In this document: in pieces, positions 62,576 through 64,000 of the stretch | Numbering within the stretch: the first letter of the stretch is position 1 | Layout: every line of letters begins with the position of its first letter | Source: Cranoglanis bouderius | Taxonomy: Eukaryota > Chordata > Actinopteri > Siluriformes > Cranoglanididae | Direction of reading: 5' to 3' | Length of the DNA: 64,000 bases | NCBI GenBank assembly: GCA_023630585.1 | Contig: CM042551.1 | Location: forward strand, 20,274,501 to 20,338,500 | Notes under the pieces: generated by a model | The model's database searches: none | Seen by the model: the letters and a program-made list of their open reading frames with translations, nothing else | What the model was told of the DNA's origin: nothing | Translations under genes and position numbers: made by a program

Positions 62576-63191
62576 TGTTACGACACCAGAGTAAGGCTGG
62601 ATACAGTTGCGGTGTAAAAATCCGTCACTTTATTAAGAACACACACAAAGAAGGAAATCAGGACAACGGCAAGCTTTAGGCAGATCCAAAAAACAGGCAG
62701 GGTTCAAAAATACCGGCAGACAGTTATTTCAGGGGCTTAGGCAAAATACAAAAAACCAGGAAACCAGCGGAAGTTCAAAAATACCAAAAAGACAGTCTTT
62801 GTTGGGTTTAGGCAAAAATCGTAATCCAAAAAATACTTAGCTTAGTTCAGAAACCAGAATATCAGTCCAGGAAAGAGTGCTCGGTACTGTTGAATATAAT
62901 ATAGACAATCTAATACTTCGCGATGTGCGCGACAAACTAAAGAACTTAAATAGTGAGTATGTGTGCAACCTAGAAAATTAAGGACAGGTGTGTAATCAGA
63001 AGGTGGGTGACCGTGAGCGTGGGAGTGAAGGAGTGTTCTGGATGTTGTAGTCCCTGGCGGCCATATCTGTAGGCTGCCGAGCCTGCTGGGATGTGTAGTG
63101 CGGTGTGTCTGCATGTGGCTTGGCGGTGGCCATGTTTGTAGGCCGCTGAGAGTTCTGGGAAATGGAGTCGCGCTTATGGCGCGACCTAACA
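62576..63191 (-). repeat. 5' LTR of the chromodomain gypsy element
   Basis: 616 bp, TG...CA ended. In element sense it has a TATA-like TATTTAAG near 62953, then the putative RNA start GCGAAGTATT (62921-62912) about 30 bases on, and an AATAAA poly(A) signal near 62631. It is nearly identical to 57763-58378. Confidence 0.93.
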
Positions 63192-63670
63192 CAGTTGTCA
63201 GAAACATTTTAGTGTGATCCTGTAATACTGCAACTAAAACTGAAAATAGATTTTGCTGCATAATGTCGGTTCAGTTAAAAGCCTTTTGTTTTAAAAGTAA
63301 TTTTGTCATTGAAAGATAGGCCATGCCCTTCTAATGATGACAGACCATCCAAAAATAGGAGAGAATAAGATATATCTATAATAAGAACAATACCTGGGTT
63401 TTGGTTTTCACATATCATTGTTTAAATTATTAGTACTATTTGCTATTTCCAGTCATTTACTTCCATTTTAGTTGTCATAGACTGGTTTCTATCAGTAGCA
63501 ATGATAGACCAGACTAGCCAGTGATGAACAGGACACATACAGTACCATCAGCATTATGTTACGGGCCTTAAGCATCAAAACTGTTCACTGGGAAGGAATA
63601 AGCAAGTCAAATCCCCATTCACTACAAAAACTTTTTTTTTCATTATTATTTTTTTTCATTGTAGCCTTCA

Positions 63671-64000
63671 CAGTCCCCTCTAAAACTATTGGAACAGCAA
63701 GGCCAATTCAATTGTTTGTGCTATACATCAAAGACATTTGGGTTTGAGATCAAAAGATGGATATAAGACAAGAGATTAGGAGTTCAGCTTTTATTTCCTG
63801 GTATTTACATCTAGATGTGTTAAACAACATAAAACATAGAAGCTTTTGTATCAGACCACCACATTTCTAGGCAATGAAAAGTATAGGAACAGATAAGCCT
63901 TGAAGTAAATTAAAGTAAATAACACTTAATATTTGGTTGCATATCCCTCGCTTGCAGTAACTGCATCAAGCCTGCGACTCACTAACATCAACAAACTGTT
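63671..64000. mobile_element. Tc1-like element, cut by the window end
   Basis: Starts CAGTCCCCTCTAAAACTATT and follows the family of 23252-24304 for the remaining 330 bases (TTTATTTCCTGGTATTTACA). The rest lies beyond the window. Confidence 0.75.

Larger units (their letters stand above)
57763..63191 (-). mobile_element. Full-length chromodomain Ty3/gypsy LTR retrotransposon (Tf1/sushi type)
   Basis: Two 616-bp LTRs bound a 4.2-kb internal region encoding Gag, protease, reverse transcriptase, RNase H, integrase and a chromodomain on the minus strand. The ends are TGTTA...TAACA, and the flanks carry the same 5-bp target duplication CAGTT (57758-57762 and 63192-63196). The LTRs differ at roughly two dozen positions by eye, many of them C/T or G/A at CpG sites, so this is an older insertion. 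Stops in gag, a stop before reverse transcriptase, a deletion in it and a frameshift make this copy inactive. The gap between the 5' LTR and the gag ATG is only 16 bases and has no tRNA-type primer site starting TGG. Confidence 0.95.

Noticed and set aside
58403..63191. Possible endogenous retrovirus with envelope gene
   Set aside because: No envelope frame follows the integrase; a chromodomain ends pol, which identifies a Ty3/gypsy retrotransposon.

Overview
The window is vertebrate nuclear DNA, almost certainly from a teleost fish and probably an ostariophysan (a catfish-like genome is possible). The evidence is a large intron-rich gene with GT-AG introns, very many Tc1-like transposon remnants, long (CA)n, (GT)n and (GA)n microsatellites, tRNA-derived SINEs of fish type, an L2-like LINE and chromodomain Ty3/gypsy retrotransposons. 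There is no prokaryotic gene organisation.

Region 1, about 2.4-49.7 kb, minus strand: one gene, dock6, a Rac/Cdc42 guanine nucleotide exchange factor of the DOCK-C (zizimin-related) family. I could place 49 coding exons with consistent splice phase, about 2,103 codons. They cover the N-terminal region, the DHR-1 (C2-like) lipid-binding domain, the armadillo-like middle and the catalytic DHR-2 domain. Only the last dozen or so residues, expected on a further exon, were not found. Two or three introns use GC instead of GT donors, one exon is 15 nt long, and at least 16 splice acceptors sit next to GT or CT microsatellites.

Region 2, 31.98-33.81 kb, plus strand, inside dock6 intron 14: a complete three-exon gene for a 193-residue secreted coiled-coil protein with no fibrinogen-like domain. 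Its size, exon layout, signal peptide and location match ANGPTL8 (betatrophin/lipasin), which in mammals lies in an intron of DOCK6. Upstream are a TATA-like box and two liver-type nuclear-receptor motifs.

Region 3, introns: at least a dozen Tc1/mariner copies (one has a transposase broken by a single stop), a hAT MITE with a BED zinc-finger ORF and a perfect 8-bp target duplication, a solo LTR with a 5-bp target duplication, three copies of one MITE, a tRNA-SINE in the introns and several minisatellites.

Region 4, 49.73-64 kb, upstream of dock6: no host gene recognised. It holds a SINE, a 5'-truncated L2-like LINE and two LTR elements. The first (53,110-57,510) is non-autonomous. It carries a duplicated Gag fragment, a C6H2 zinc finger closely resembling the N terminus of methionine aminopeptidase 1, and long in-frame tandem repeats. 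The second (57,763-63,191) is a structurally complete but mutated chromodomain Ty3/gypsy element. The start of its RNA can pair with its primer-binding site, the mark of Tf1/sushi-type self-priming.

The most novel points are the zinc-finger capture by the non-autonomous element, the self-priming complementarity (also seen between the solo LTR and the other element), a fish angptl8 nested in dock6, and the strand-polarised microsatellites at dock6 splice sites.
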